This document shows positions 43,366 to 53,085 of a stretch of 64,000 nucleotides of DNA, piece by piece; the first letter of the stretch is position 1; each line of letters starts with the position of its first letter. A program made the translations under genes and the position numbers. Source of the DNA: UBA5109 sp963975155 (GTDB taxonomy: Bacteria > Pseudomonadota > Gammaproteobacteria > Pseudomonadales > Pseudohongiellaceae). Where the stretch lies: positions 372,001 to 436,000 of the forward strand of contig CAXBFG010000002.1 of assembly GCA_963975155.1 (NCBI GenBank), written 5' to 3'. A model generated the notes under the pieces. That model was not told the origin of the DNA. It made no database searches and worked only from the letters and a program-made list of their open reading frames with translations.

Positions 43366-44241
43366 ATGCGCCATATGGAAAAAAGCAACTTAATCAGAAA
43401 GATTAATCTTAATCTGGGCCAGCTGCGTAAATCTGAGCGAAAGGTTGCTGAATTCATTCTTGCCGATCCTGGCAAAATAATTAACATGCGAATAATTGAT
43501 TTAGCCAAAAGCGCTGAAGTCAGCGAACCCACGGTTATTCGTTTTTGTCGTGCCCTGGGATTTGATGGTTTTCAGGCTTTCAAGTTAAGCCTTGCACAGC
43601 ACATCGGCAGCAGCGGCAGTTTCAGCCAGTTCCAGGTTAGCCCGAAAGACTCAATAGCAGACGTAAACAAGAAGGTTTTTGATACCACCATTGGATCATT
43701 AATAAATGTTCGTGACGAAATAGATCCTGGCGCGCTCAAAAAAGCCATTACCGCGCTAAGCGCGGCCAAACGGGTAGAGTTCTATGGATTCGGCGCCTCG
43801 GGCTCTGTAGCTATCGACGCCCAGCACAAATTTTTTCGTTTGCAGGTTACTTCTGCTGCTTACACCGACCCGCATATACAGCACATGTCGGCAATTTCTC
43901 TGCAGCCATCTGATGTGGTCGTCGCTATTTCCCAGTCAGGGCGTACTAAAGCTTTAATTCAGAGCGTCAAGCTTGCAAAGGAAGCTGGAGCCACGGTTAT
44001 CGGGCTGATCCCTGAAAATACCGCACTAGCTGAACTTTGTGATTTTCCTATTCATATTAATATGGAAGAAAATCATCTGGAATTTGCCCCTGTTTCTTCG
44101 CGCATTGCACACCTGGTCGTAATTGATGTCTTGGCGATGGGCGTGGCTCAACATCGCAGTGCCGAATTGAAAGAACACCTAAAACGACTAAGTGTCAGTT
44201 TGCGTTCTTTACGAGCCGGGAAAAATAAAAAACTGAAATAA
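43366..44241 (+). CDS. MurR/RpiR-family regulator, HexR-like
   Basis: 291 residues. The N-terminal helix-turn-helix is IDLAKSAEVSEPTVIRFCRALGF broken across about 45-67. The C-terminal SIS sugar-phosphate isomerase domain has YGFGASGSVAIDAQHKFFRL and VVAISQSGRTKALIQSVKLA. ALDAQHKFFR-like segments are typical of HexR, which controls zwf/edd central carbon genes in response to KDPG. None of those targets lies nearby. The ATG at 43375 is an alternative start. Confidence 0.85.
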   Translation: MRHMEKSNLIRKINLNLGQLRKSERKVAEFILADPGKIINMRIIDLAKSAEVSEPTVIRFCRALGFDGFQAFKLSLAQHIGSSGSFSQFQVSPKDSIADVNKKVFDTTIGSLINVRDEIDPGALKKAITALSAAKRVEFYGFGASGSVAIDAQHKFFRLQVTSAAYTDPHIQHMSAISLQPSDVVVAISQSGRTKALIQSVKLAKEAGATVIGLIPENTALAELCDFPIHINMEENHLEFAPVSSRIAHLVVIDVLAMGVAQHRSAELKEHLKRLSVSLRSLRAGKNKKLK

Positions 44242-44255
44242 GCGGCAATTCAAAA

Positions 44256-45164
44256 TCATTCGGTATTCAGCACGTACTCATCAAAAAAGCCTATCACCCT
44301 GAGTTCAAATTCTTCTGCCATTTGTGTATCAAAACTGGCATGAGCAACCCCTTCTACCTGCCAAAGCTCTTTTTGTTCTCCGGCTGCTGCATAAAGCAGT
44401 TCGCCACTTTCAGATGAAATGGCAACATCCGAAAGACTGTGCATGATCAATACAGGTCTTGGGCTGAGTCGGCTTATCCACTTTTTGGCATCAATGTCAG
44501 CTATCTTGCCATCTACTTCCTGTTCTGCCCAAAAACCAATTAAAGATGCAAAGGGGAATGCCGGCAAATCTGTATAGTATTTGACGCTCGTGTTGATGGT
44601 ATCCTGCATTGAAGAAAAGGCACTATGTGCAACCACTGCATTTATATCTTCATTTTCCGCCGCATATTGAATTGCCAACAAGCCACCCAGCGAGTTCCCC
44701 AAGATCCCTATTTTGTCCGGATTAATACTCTCCTGCCCCTGGAGAAAGGTAACCCAGGCATCGATATCCGGCATTTCATTTATACCAAAGGCTATCAACT
44801 CTCCTTCATTCAGGTCATGGGCCCTGATGGAGCTTATTAAAACGCCATAGCCGTATTTGGCCAATATTGCAGCTTCTTCTAATAACTCAGTGCGATCAGA
44901 TTTATAACCATGTTGGAGAATGATGCCTGCGCCATTTTGGGAATCTATTATCCAGGCATGTAATAAATTTCCATCAATAGACCGAGTTGAAACTTCTCTA
45001 TAACTCAGAGAAAAATCACCTGGTGTTTTGTTGAGAGCAGGTCGATCCTGCAAAGGAAAGTAAACCAGATCTAAAGCCTGATTTCGGGCAACAAGAGCCA
45101 AGCCAAGAAAAACCATTAACATCGCGGCAGCTATAAACAGACTTATTTTTACTGCCGTATTCAT
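44256..45164 (-). CDS. Membrane-anchored alpha/beta hydrolase
   Basis: 302 residues. An N-terminal hydrophobic helix (about 7-27) anchors it, with the domain likely periplasmic. The nucleophile elbow is GNSLGG (Ser about 159), the oxyanion loop is ILQHGYKSDRTEL, and the catalytic Asp/His are probably in MHSLSDVAIS and EGVAHASFD. This pattern fits YqiA/BAAT-like serine hydrolases of unknown substrate. It is 9 bases downstream of glmS on the same strand. Confidence 0.8.
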   Translation of the reverse strand: MNTAVKISLFIAAAMLMVFLGLALVARNQALDLVYFPLQDRPALNKTPGDFSLSYREVSTRSIDGNLLHAWIIDSQNGAGIILQHGYKSDRTELLEEAAILAKYGYGVLISSIRAHDLNEGELIAFGINEMPDIDAWVTFLQGQESINPDKIGILGNSLGGLLAIQYAAENEDINAVVAHSAFSSMQDTINTSVKYYTDLPAFPFASLIGFWAEQEVDGKIADIDAKKWISRLSPRPVLIMHSLSDVAISSESGELLYAAAGEQKELWQVEGVAHASFDTQMAEEFELRVIGFFDEYVLNTE

Positions 45165-45173
45165 GCCCGGTGC

Positions 45174-47009
45174 TTATTCAACCGTTACAGATTTTGCCAA
45201 ATTTCTCGGCTGATCGACATCTGTTCCTTTAATCACTGCCACATGGTATGCCAGTAATTGCAAAGGAATCGTATAAACAATCGGGTCTAGAAATTCACTG
45301 CAATGGGGCATATTTATCACGGTAGTTGCTTCATCATTTTTAAAACCGGCTTCCTTATCTGCGAAAACATAAAGCCTGCCTCCTCTCGCACTGACTTCCT
45401 GTAAATTGGACTTTAGTTTTTCCAAAAGCTCATCGTTTGGCGCAATGGCAATGACCGGCATTTCATTATCAACCAGTGCCAGTGGACCATGCTTAAGCTC
45501 GCCTGCCGGATACGCCTCAGCATGTATATAGGAAATTTCTTTTAATTTAAGGGCCCCCTCCTTAGCAACAGGATATTGCACGCCCCTTCCTAAATACAGG
45601 GCATGATGTTTTTCGGCAAAGTCGTTGGAGATATTGGCAATTTTTTGATCCAGTCCTAAAGCCTCACTAATTATTTCAGGCAGTTGATGAAGCTCTCTGA
45701 CCAGCAAGGCCTCCTGTTCATCATCCAATCCTTTATGCCGGGCAAGCACAATAGCCAATAATGAAAGTATACTAAGCTGTGTTGTAAAGGCTTTGGTTGA
45801 CGCAACCCCAATCTCCTTGCCTGCGACTGTCATAATTACAAGGTCTGATTCTCTTACCAGAGAACTGTTAGGTACGTTACAAATTGCCAGTGTGCCAACA
45901 TAGCCTGATTCTTTAGCGTATCTTAGCGCCGCCAATGTGTCGGCCGTTTCTCCCGACTGGGAAATGGTAACAAACAGACAATTATCAGGTACCAGAATAT
46001 TTCTATAACGATACTCGCTAGCTATATCGACAGAACATGGCATGCGGGCAATATTTTCAAACCAGAATTTGGCAATCATTCCCGCATGATAGCTAGTACC
46101 ACATGCAACAATTTGAACACTCTTTGTTTTTTCAAACAGAGCCTGTGCCTCCAGACCAAAAGCCTGCTCCAGCACATGAGTCTTGCTAAGCTTTCCTGCC
46201 AGAGTATTTTGAATAGCGGCTTTTTGTTCAAATATTTCCTTCAACATAAAATGTCGATAAGCACCTTTGGATGCATCTTCCATGTCATCATGCAAACGCA
46301 CAATATTTCGTTTAATTTCCTCTTCACCGCTCCAGATAGTAATTTTTTTATTTGTTACTTCTGCAATATCGCCTTCTTCGAGATAAATAAAACGATCTGT
46401 GACCTGCCCCAATGCCGACGGATCAGAGGCAATAAAATTCTCACCCATCCCTACTCCAATAACCAAAGGACTGCCGCTGCGAGCCACGATTATCCTGTCG
46501 GGTTGCTCCTTGTTAATGATTGCCAAGCCATAGGCCCCTTCCAGTCTGGCAACAACGTTTTTGACTGCCCGTATAAAATCTGTAGATGGCTTTTGCAATT
46601 CGGCATGTATTAAATGCACGATCACTTCTGTATCCGTCTCTGTTACAAAATTGTAACCAGCTTTAACTAGCTCCTGTTTTAGGCTTATATAGTTTTCAAT
46701 GATGCCGTTATGTACAAGGGCCAAACTATCTGAGGAGCAGTGTGGATGAGCATTAGCTTCTGATGGTTTACCGTGCGTTGCCCAGCGTGTGTGAGCAATA
46801 CCGAGGGTCCCTTTCGCAGGATCAAGAGTAACAGCTTCTTCTAGCGCAGCTACTTTCCCCACTGTTTTTATGCAATGAATGATATTTTTTTTCTTATCAA
46901 TAACGGCTAGACCTGCTGAGTCATAACCTCGATATTCCAGCCTTTTTAATCCTTCAATTAAAATATCTGAAACTTTACGCTGCCCAATAGCACCAACTAT
47001 TCCGCACAT
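45174..47009 (-). CDS. glmS: Glucosamine-fructose-6-phosphate aminotransferase (isomerising)
   Basis: 611 residues; it makes glucosamine-6-phosphate for peptidoglycan and LPS. The glutaminase domain begins MCGIVGAIGQRKVSD with catalytic Cys2 (Cys1 after Met removal). Two SIS domains follow, with CGTSYHAGMIAKFWFE and SQSGETADTLAALRYAKE. It ends NLAKSVTVE as expected. It is 12 bases after glmU, forming the conserved glmUS operon. Confidence 0.97.
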   Translation of the reverse strand: MCGIVGAIGQRKVSDILIEGLKRLEYRGYDSAGLAVIDKKKNIIHCIKTVGKVAALEEAVTLDPAKGTLGIAHTRWATHGKPSEANAHPHCSSDSLALVHNGIIENYISLKQELVKAGYNFVTETDTEVIVHLIHAELQKPSTDFIRAVKNVVARLEGAYGLAIINKEQPDRIIVARSGSPLVIGVGMGENFIASDPSALGQVTDRFIYLEEGDIAEVTNKKITIWSGEEEIKRNIVRLHDDMEDASKGAYRHFMLKEIFEQKAAIQNTLAGKLSKTHVLEQAFGLEAQALFEKTKSVQIVACGTSYHAGMIAKFWFENIARMPCSVDIASEYRYRNILVPDNCLFVTISQSGETADTLAALRYAKESGYVGTLAICNVPNSSLVRESDLVIMTVAGKEIGVASTKAFTTQLSILSLLAIVLARHKGLDDEQEALLVRELHQLPEIISEALGLDQKIANISNDFAEKHHALYLGRGVQYPVAKEGALKLKEISYIHAEAYPAGELKHGPLALVDNEMPVIAIAPNDELLEKLKSNLQEVSARGGRLYVFADKEAGFKNDEATTVINMPHCSEFLDPIVYTIPLQLLAYHVAVIKGTDVDQPRNLAKSVTVE

Positions 47010-47021
47010 ACCACTTCCTTC

Positions 47022-48389
47022 TTATTTCTTCGTCGGCCTGTTCCAGCCATCAATATTGCTTTGTTTGCTGCGGCTTAGAGCTAGCTGTCCGGTTTTTATA
47101 TCTTTGGTAATAACTGAGCCCGCTCCGACTGTGGCCCCGTCAGAAATGGTTACAGGAGCGATCAAGGCCGTATTGGAGCCAATAAACACATCGTTGCCTA
47201 TCCTTGTCATAGCTTTATTAACACCATCATAATTACAGGTTATAGTTCCCGCGCCAATATTTACTTTTGCCCCTAAACTACTGTCCCCGATATAGCTTAA
47301 ATGATTGACTTTGCTGCCCTCGCCAATGAGTGCTTTTTTTATTTCAACAAAATTACCAATCTTTGCATGATTTTTTAATTCTGTGCCTGGCCGAATTCTA
47401 GCAAAAGGACCAATATTACAATGCATACCTACAAGCGAGTCTTCAATTATCGAATTAGGAAAAATTTGCGTGCCTTGCTTTATTTGGCAGTTTTTTAAAA
47501 TACAGTTAGCTCCAATTTTTACATTTTTTTCTAATTCTATTTTGCCTTCCAGTATGACATTAATATCAATTTCAACATCTGCGGCAATTTCTGCTTCACC
47601 TCTCAGGTCAAAGCGATTGGGATCTATTATTCTTACGCCCTGCAACATAAATGCTTCGGCCTGTTCAATCTGAAATACTTTTTCTAACTTGGCAAGCTGT
47701 AACATATTATTAATTCCGCTGGCCTCAGATTCACTTTCACAGCTTATCGTTTCAACCTTGCAATTATCTTCCAAAGCAAGCTCAATAATGTCCGTTAAAT
47801 AAAATTCCTTTTGCGCATTATTATTCTTGATTCTCGGTATCCATTGTTTAAGTTTTATAACCGGAAAGGCCATAATTCCGGTATTAATTTCAGTAATTTT
47901 TTTCTGTGTGTCATCCGCATCCTTTTCTTCAACAATTGCCTCTATTTTGCCTTTGCCATCCCGTATGATTCTTCCTAATCCAGAGGGATTTTTTAAATCA
48001 CAGGTAAGTACAGACATCGTTTCCGGGTTGGTAACAGCCAGTAACTTCTCCAGACTGGTTTTTTTTGTCAAAGGCACATCGCCATACAAAACCAGAACCA
48101 TCGCTTCGTCGTTTAATTTCGGCAGGGCTTGTTCAAGCGCATGTGCTGTGCCTTTTTGTTCTGTCTGTAATACAAAACCCAAGTCCTTGTTTGCCAGTCT
48201 TTGTTCTATTAAGTCTGCCTGATGTCCCACTACCAGGGTAATATACTCTGGCGACAAACTCTGAGCCGTTACAATTACGTGTTCAACAAGACTCCTTCCG
48301 GCCAGCTCATGCAGAACTTTTGGTGTTTCTGAGTACATTCTGCTGCCCTTGCCGGCCGCCAAAATGACGATATTTAGGGTAGATGACAT
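47022..48389 (-). CDS. glmU: Bifunctional UDP-GlcNAc pyrophosphorylase/GlcN-1-P acetyltransferase
   Basis: 455 residues. The uridylyltransferase domain (about 1-230) has LAAGKGSRMYSETPKVLHEL. The left-handed beta-helix (about 250-455) has hexapeptide repeats, FARIRPGTELKNHAKIGNFV and GAGTITCNYDGVNK. It makes UDP-GlcNAc downstream of GlmS. 219 bases without a recognised gene separate its start from atpC. Confidence 0.96.
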   Translation of the reverse strand: MSSTLNIVILAAGKGSRMYSETPKVLHELAGRSLVEHVIVTAQSLSPEYITLVVGHQADLIEQRLANKDLGFVLQTEQKGTAHALEQALPKLNDEAMVLVLYGDVPLTKKTSLEKLLAVTNPETMSVLTCDLKNPSGLGRIIRDGKGKIEAIVEEKDADDTQKKITEINTGIMAFPVIKLKQWIPRIKNNNAQKEFYLTDIIELALEDNCKVETISCESESEASGINNMLQLAKLEKVFQIEQAEAFMLQGVRIIDPNRFDLRGEAEIAADVEIDINVILEGKIELEKNVKIGANCILKNCQIKQGTQIFPNSIIEDSLVGMHCNIGPFARIRPGTELKNHAKIGNFVEIKKALIGEGSKVNHLSYIGDSSLGAKVNIGAGTITCNYDGVNKAMTRIGNDVFIGSNTALIAPVTISDGATVGAGSVITKDIKTGQLALSRSKQSNIDGWNRPTKK

Positions 48390-48608
48390 CTAAGTTTCGC
48401 TCTCATTATTTACTTCATCTTGAACAGCATAAGATACGCAGCATAACAAAAAATGGCTTTACAGGCCTTATACTTGCACACAAAAACACATGCTTTTAAA
48501 TGTAGGATAAAGAAACTGGAAGAGTCTCTGGGTGGGGCTTGAGATGTTAAAGCTTTTAAGAGGACTTTGTCCCAAGAGGCATTAGCTCTTTTTCACCTAA
48601 AAGTTAAA

Positions 48609-49034
48609 TTAACCACCCAGTTTTTTTCGAAGTTGTTGGATGGTGCGAATTTGTGCTGCGGCCTCAGCAAGTTGAGATGCCGCTTTTGAATACTCAAATT
48701 CTGCACTCTGGTTAGCAATTGCCGCTTCAGCTTCCTGCCGTGCTTTTTCAGCGGTCGCCTCATCTACATCATGGGCCCGAATAGCGGTATCAGCCAGTAT
48801 GTTAACTGTGCCTGGCTGCACTTCCAGGAATCCTCCGGAAACATAATATATTTCTTCTTCTCCGCCGGCTTTAATAACTCGAACCGGCCCTGGAATAAGA
48901 GCAGTTAGAAGAGGGGCATGGCCTGGATATATACCCAGATCCCCTAAACTGCCAGCAGCCACTAGTGATTCAATTTCACCAGAGAAAATTCTGTTTTCTG
49001 CGCTGGCTATATCACAATGAAAGGAATTTGCCAT
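48609..49034 (-). CDS. atpC: ATP synthase epsilon subunit
   Basis: 141 residues. The N-terminal beta sandwich (FHCDIASAENRIFSGEIESL, GDLGIYPGHAPLLTALIPG) is followed by two C-terminal helices ending QQLRKKL. It couples the rotor and inhibits ATP hydrolysis. It is the last gene of the atp operon, 19 bases after atpD. Confidence 0.96.
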   Translation of the reverse strand: MANSFHCDIASAENRIFSGEIESLVAAGSLGDLGIYPGHAPLLTALIPGPVRVIKAGGEEEIYYVSGGFLEVQPGTVNILADTAIRAHDVDEATAEKARQEAEAAIANQSAEFEYSKAASQLAEAAAQIRTIQQLRKKLGG

Positions 49035-49053
49035 GATAGTCTCTGCTTTGCTG

Positions 49054-50469
49054 TTACGCTTTGGCTTTTGCTTTTAAGGTTTTAGCTTTTTCTACAGCTT
49101 CTTCGATGCCGCCTACCATGTAAAATGCCTGCTCCGGCAAATCATCGTATTCTCCTGCCAAAATTGCTTTAAAGCCACTGATCGTATCTTTCAGGCTCAC
49201 ATATTTTCCAGGGGAACCGGTAAACACTTCAGCCACGGTAAAGGGCTGTGAAAAGAAACGTTCAACTTTACGGGCCCGGCTGACTGCCAGTTTGTCTTCT
49301 TCTGACAATTCATCCATACCCAAAATTGCAATAATATCTTTCAGCTCTTTGTAGCGTTGCAGTATTGACTGCACACCACGGGCGACATCGTAATGTTCCT
49401 GGCCGATAGATAACGGATCAAGCTGGCGAGAGGTTGAATCAAGCGGATCCACAGCAGGGTAAATACCCAGAGACGCAATATCACGTGACAATACGACTGT
49501 TGCATCCAAATGGGCAAAAGTAGTTGCCGGGGAAGGGTCAGTTAAGTCATCGGCAGGAACATAAACAGCCTGAATCGATGTGATAGATCCTGTTTTAGTT
49601 GAAGTAATACGCTCCTGCAGAGCCCCCATTTCTTCAGCCAGAGTCGGCTGATAACCAACCGCAGAAGGCATACGTCCGAGCAAAGCAGAAACTTCAGTTC
49701 CTGCCAGGGTGTAGCGATAAATATTGTCGATAAAGAGCAGTACGTCACGGCCTTCATCGCGAAATTTTTCAGCCATCGTCAATCCTGTCAGCGCAACACG
49801 TAACCTGTTTCCCGGCGGCTCATTCATCTGACCATATACCATGGCAACTTTAGAGTTTTTAAAGTTATCAGTATCAATAACCTTGGCTTCCTGCATTTCA
49901 TGATAGAAGTCATTACCTTCCCGAGTACGCTCTCCAACACCGGCAAATACCGACAAGCCTCCTCGACCAGTAGCAATATTATTAATCAGCTCCATCATGT
50001 TGACGGTTTTACCTACCCCGGCTCCACCGAACAGACCGACTTTACCGCCTTTTGCAAAAGGACAGACCAGATCGATGACTTTAATGCCTGTTTCCAGCAC
50101 TTCTTCAGAAGCAGCCTGTTCGTCATAACTTGGTGCTTTACGGTGGATCGGCATTTTTTCTTTTTCGCCGATTGGGCCACACTCATCAATCGGATTACCC
50201 AGTACATCCATAATCCGGCCCAGTGTTTCCTCACCAACAGGAACGCTTACTGGGGCACCAGTATCATCTACGCTTAGACCACGGCTCAAACCCTCAGTAG
50301 ATCCCATTGCGATAGTGCGAACAATGCCATCCCCAAGCTGCTGCTGGACTTCCAGCGTGATTGCTTTATCAGCAATATTCAAGGCGTCATAAACTTTAGG
50401 TACAGAGTCCCTGGGGAATTCCACGTCAATAACCGGGCCAATAATTTGTACGATGCGACCGCTGCTCAT
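49054..50469 (-). CDS. atpD: ATP synthase beta subunit
   Basis: 471 residues, the catalytic F1 subunit. The P-loop is GGAGVGKTVNMMELI (about 150-164). Other motifs include GVGERTREGNDFYHEM, LFIDNIYRYTLAGTEVSALL and DPSPATTFAHLDATVVLSR. It follows atpG after 189 bases that hold a palindromic repeat instead of the usual few bases. Confidence 0.98.
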   Translation of the reverse strand: MSSGRIVQIIGPVIDVEFPRDSVPKVYDALNIADKAITLEVQQQLGDGIVRTIAMGSTEGLSRGLSVDDTGAPVSVPVGEETLGRIMDVLGNPIDECGPIGEKEKMPIHRKAPSYDEQAASEEVLETGIKVIDLVCPFAKGGKVGLFGGAGVGKTVNMMELINNIATGRGGLSVFAGVGERTREGNDFYHEMQEAKVIDTDNFKNSKVAMVYGQMNEPPGNRLRVALTGLTMAEKFRDEGRDVLLFIDNIYRYTLAGTEVSALLGRMPSAVGYQPTLAEEMGALQERITSTKTGSITSIQAVYVPADDLTDPSPATTFAHLDATVVLSRDIASLGIYPAVDPLDSTSRQLDPLSIGQEHYDVARGVQSILQRYKELKDIIAILGMDELSEEDKLAVSRARKVERFFSQPFTVAEVFTGSPGKYVSLKDTISGFKAILAGEYDDLPEQAFYMVGGIEEAVEKAKTLKAKAKA

Positions 50470-50516
50470 TTTAATTTCCTCTTACTTACCAATTCTTTTA
50501 AGTAACTTTTATAAAA

Positions 50517-50637
50517 TTTCTAACATTTTAGAAAGCGTTATGTGCGACGCCAAGACGAGGCAAAAACTGTTTTTAGCGAGGGCGCTTACAGCTCAGTAAG
50601 TAACCGAGTTGAAAACAGTTTTTAACGAAGTATTGGC
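50517..50637. repeat. Palindromic intergenic element between atpG and atpD
   Basis: About 120 bases of nested inverted repeats. TTTCTAA (50517-50523) pairs with TTAGAAA (50528-50534). GCCAA (50549-50553) pairs with TTGGC (50633-50637). AAAAACTGTTTTT (50562-50574) pairs with AAAACAGTTTTT (50612-50623). CTTAC (50585-50589) pairs with GTAAG (50596-50600). The last three are nested and would fold into one long stem. It has the look of a mobile or dispersed repeat (REP/MITE class) and no coding frame. Confidence 0.7.
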
Positions 50638-50658
50638 TAGCTTAATAGCTTTCCTCTT

Positions 50659-51519
50659 TTAAACAGCGGCTGCGCCGCCCACGATCTCTGACAATTCTTG
50701 AGTAATTGCAGCCTGTCTGGCTTTGTTATAAATAAGTTGAAGCTCATCGATAATCTCACCGGCATTATCTGTAGCGCTTTTCATCGCGATCATTCGAGCA
50801 GCCTGTTCACAGGCATTATTCTCTACTACTGCCTGATAGACTTGTGACTCAATATAGCGTGTTAACAAGCCGTCCAGTAGTTCTCGGGCATCCGGCTCAT
50901 ATATATAGTCCCAATGATGTTTTAACTCTTCATTTTCTGTCGCTCGAAGCGGTAATAGCTGGTGAATACTCGGTGACTGAGTCATGGTATTTACAAACTC
51001 ATTGCCAACCAGAAACAATTTATCAATTTTTCCTTCTGAAAAACTATCCAGCATGACTTTTACAGCCCCGACAACATCTTCAGCCGCAGGTCTGTCACCA
51101 AGGTTACGAATCACAGCGACAACATTACCGCCATAGCTATTAAAAAAAGCCGCGCCCTTGGAGCCAACGGTACATATATCGACCTCCGCACCTTCATCAT
51201 GCCAGGCCTTCATCGATTTGATCATCGTCTTAAACAGGTTAATGTTTAAGCCTCCACATAAGCCTCGGTCTGTTGATACCAGAATATAGCCAACCCTTTT
51301 CACTTCGCGCTCAAGCATATAGGTATGTTTATATTCAGGTGTTGAGGCGGCAATATGCCCAACTACGCCGCGAATATTAGTTGCATAGGGCTTGCCCAGT
51401 TGCATGCGTTCCTGGGCCTTGCGCATTTTGCTAGCAGCAACCATTTCCATGGCGCTGGTGATCTTCTGAGTATTTTTAATACTCCCGATCTGGTTGCGAA
51501 TTTCTTTTCCGGCTGCCAT
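50659..51519 (-). CDS. atpG: ATP synthase gamma subunit
   Basis: 286 residues, the central stalk. It has the N-terminal helix MAAGKEIRNQIGSIKNTQKI and TSAMEMVAASKMRKAQERM, a middle GYILVSTDRGLCGGLNINLF, and the C-terminal helix AMKSATDNAGEIIDELQLIY followed by NKARQAAITQEL. It is 6 bases after atpA. Confidence 0.97.
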   Translation of the reverse strand: MAAGKEIRNQIGSIKNTQKITSAMEMVAASKMRKAQERMQLGKPYATNIRGVVGHIAASTPEYKHTYMLEREVKRVGYILVSTDRGLCGGLNINLFKTMIKSMKAWHDEGAEVDICTVGSKGAAFFNSYGGNVVAVIRNLGDRPAAEDVVGAVKVMLDSFSEGKIDKLFLVGNEFVNTMTQSPSIHQLLPLRATENEELKHHWDYIYEPDARELLDGLLTRYIESQVYQAVVENNACEQAARMIAMKSATDNAGEIIDELQLIYNKARQAAITQELSEIVGGAAAV

Positions 51520-51525
51520 TAACTG

Positions 51526-53070
51526 TTACCAGGACTGAGTGCTAATAAATTTATCCAGTGCAGCTTTGAATTTAGCCTCAATATCATCACTGTAATCACC
51601 GGTTTCATTAATATTGCCCATGAGCTCTGCCTGTTCGCTATTCATATAGGACAGCAATGAAGATTCGAAATCACCAATTTTGTTAATTTCGACTTCTTTC
51701 AAATATCCACCGTTTGCCGCATACAGCACAACGGCCATTTCCGCGACAGATAAAGGAGAATATTGTGCCTGCTTCATCAGCTCAGTTACACGTTGGCCGT
51801 GCTCAAGCTGTGAACGTGTGGCGTCATCCAGGTCCGATGCAAACTGTGCGAATGCTGCCAGTTCTCTATACTGGGCCAGAGCCAATCGAATACCACCACC
51901 CAGTTTCTTAATAATTTTGGTTTGTGCTGCACCGCCAACACGCGATACAGAAATACCTGCGTTCATTGCTGGACGCACACCGGCATTAAATAATGAAGTC
52001 TCGAGGAATATCTGTCCGTCTGTAATCGAAATAACGTTGGTAGGAACGAATGCCGAAACGTCACCTGCCTGAGTTTCAATAATTGGCAGGGCCGTCAAAG
52101 ATCCGGTTTGCCCTTTTATCTCACCATTGGTGATTTTTTCGACATGCTCAGCGCTCACTCGCGCAGCTCTTTCAAGCAAGCGTGAATGCAAGTAAAACAC
52201 GTCACCAGGATAAGCTTCACGACCTGGTGGACGACGTAATAACAGGGAAATCTGTCGATATGCCCATGCCTGCTTGGTTAGATCGTCATAAATTATCAAG
52301 GCGTCCTGACCACGATCCCGATAATACTCGCCCATGGTACAACCTGCATAGGGAGCAATAAACTGCATGGCGGCCGGATCGGCAGCACCAGCAGCAACTA
52401 CTATGGTGTGATCCATTGCGCCATGTTCTTCAAGCTTTCTTACTACCGAAGCGATAGATGATTGCTTCTGGCCAATCGCAACATAAATACATTTAACGCC
52501 AGTTCCTTTCTGATTGATAATGGCATCAATAGCGACTGCAGTCTTACCAACCTGACGGTCACCAATAATCAGTTCGCGCTGTCCGCGGCCAATCGGCACC
52601 ATGGCGTCGATAGCTTTCAATCCGGTTTGTACCGGCTGGGAAACGCCCTGACGTGCAATTACCCCGGGGGCAACCTTTTCTACAGCATCGGTTTGTTTGG
52701 CGTTAATCGGCCCCTTACCATCAATCGGGTTACCCAGCGCATCAACTACACGGCCTTCAAGCTCAGGCCCTACAGGAACTTCGAGGATTCTTTTGGTACA
52801 ACGACAGGTCTGGCCTTCCGCCAGACTTTTATAATCACCCAGCACTACTGCACCCACAGAATCACGCTCAAGGTTTAGCGCCATGCCATAGAGGCCGCCT
52901 TCAAACTCAATCATCTCGCCATACATAACATCGGCAAGTCCATGGATACGAATAATGCCGTCTGACACGGAAACAATAGTGCCTTCATTCTGCGCTTGCG
53001 CAGAAATATCCAGACGATCAATTCGCTGTTTAATAATTTCGCTTATTTCTGAAGGATTTAGCTGCTGCAT
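51526..53070 (-). CDS. atpA: ATP synthase alpha subunit
   Basis: 514 residues, the non-catalytic nucleotide-binding F1 subunit. The P-loop is GDRQVGKTAVAIDAI (about 170-184), followed by YVAIGQKQSSIASVV and IIYDDLTKQAWAYRQISLLL. The N-terminal helix MQQLNPSEISEIIKQRI contacts the delta subunit. It is 15 bases after atpH. Confidence 0.98.
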   Translation of the reverse strand: MQQLNPSEISEIIKQRIDRLDISAQAQNEGTIVSVSDGIIRIHGLADVMYGEMIEFEGGLYGMALNLERDSVGAVVLGDYKSLAEGQTCRCTKRILEVPVGPELEGRVVDALGNPIDGKGPINAKQTDAVEKVAPGVIARQGVSQPVQTGLKAIDAMVPIGRGQRELIIGDRQVGKTAVAIDAIINQKGTGVKCIYVAIGQKQSSIASVVRKLEEHGAMDHTIVVAAGAADPAAMQFIAPYAGCTMGEYYRDRGQDALIIYDDLTKQAWAYRQISLLLRRPPGREAYPGDVFYLHSRLLERAARVSAEHVEKITNGEIKGQTGSLTALPIIETQAGDVSAFVPTNVISITDGQIFLETSLFNAGVRPAMNAGISVSRVGGAAQTKIIKKLGGGIRLALAQYRELAAFAQFASDLDDATRSQLEHGQRVTELMKQAQYSPLSVAEMAVVLYAANGGYLKEVEINKIGDFESSLLSYMNSEQAELMGNINETGDYSDDIEAKFKAALDKFISTQSW

Positions 53071-53085
53071 TCTTTTTTTCCCCTA

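Noticed and set aside
46086..46613. 175-codon + strand frame inside glmS
   Set aside because: It is antisense to a fully conserved glmS with no initiation signals. It is a shadow frame.
47000..47025. glmS ribozyme riboswitch
   Set aside because: glmS follows glmU by only 12 bases, leaving no room. The ribozyme is a Gram-positive feature.
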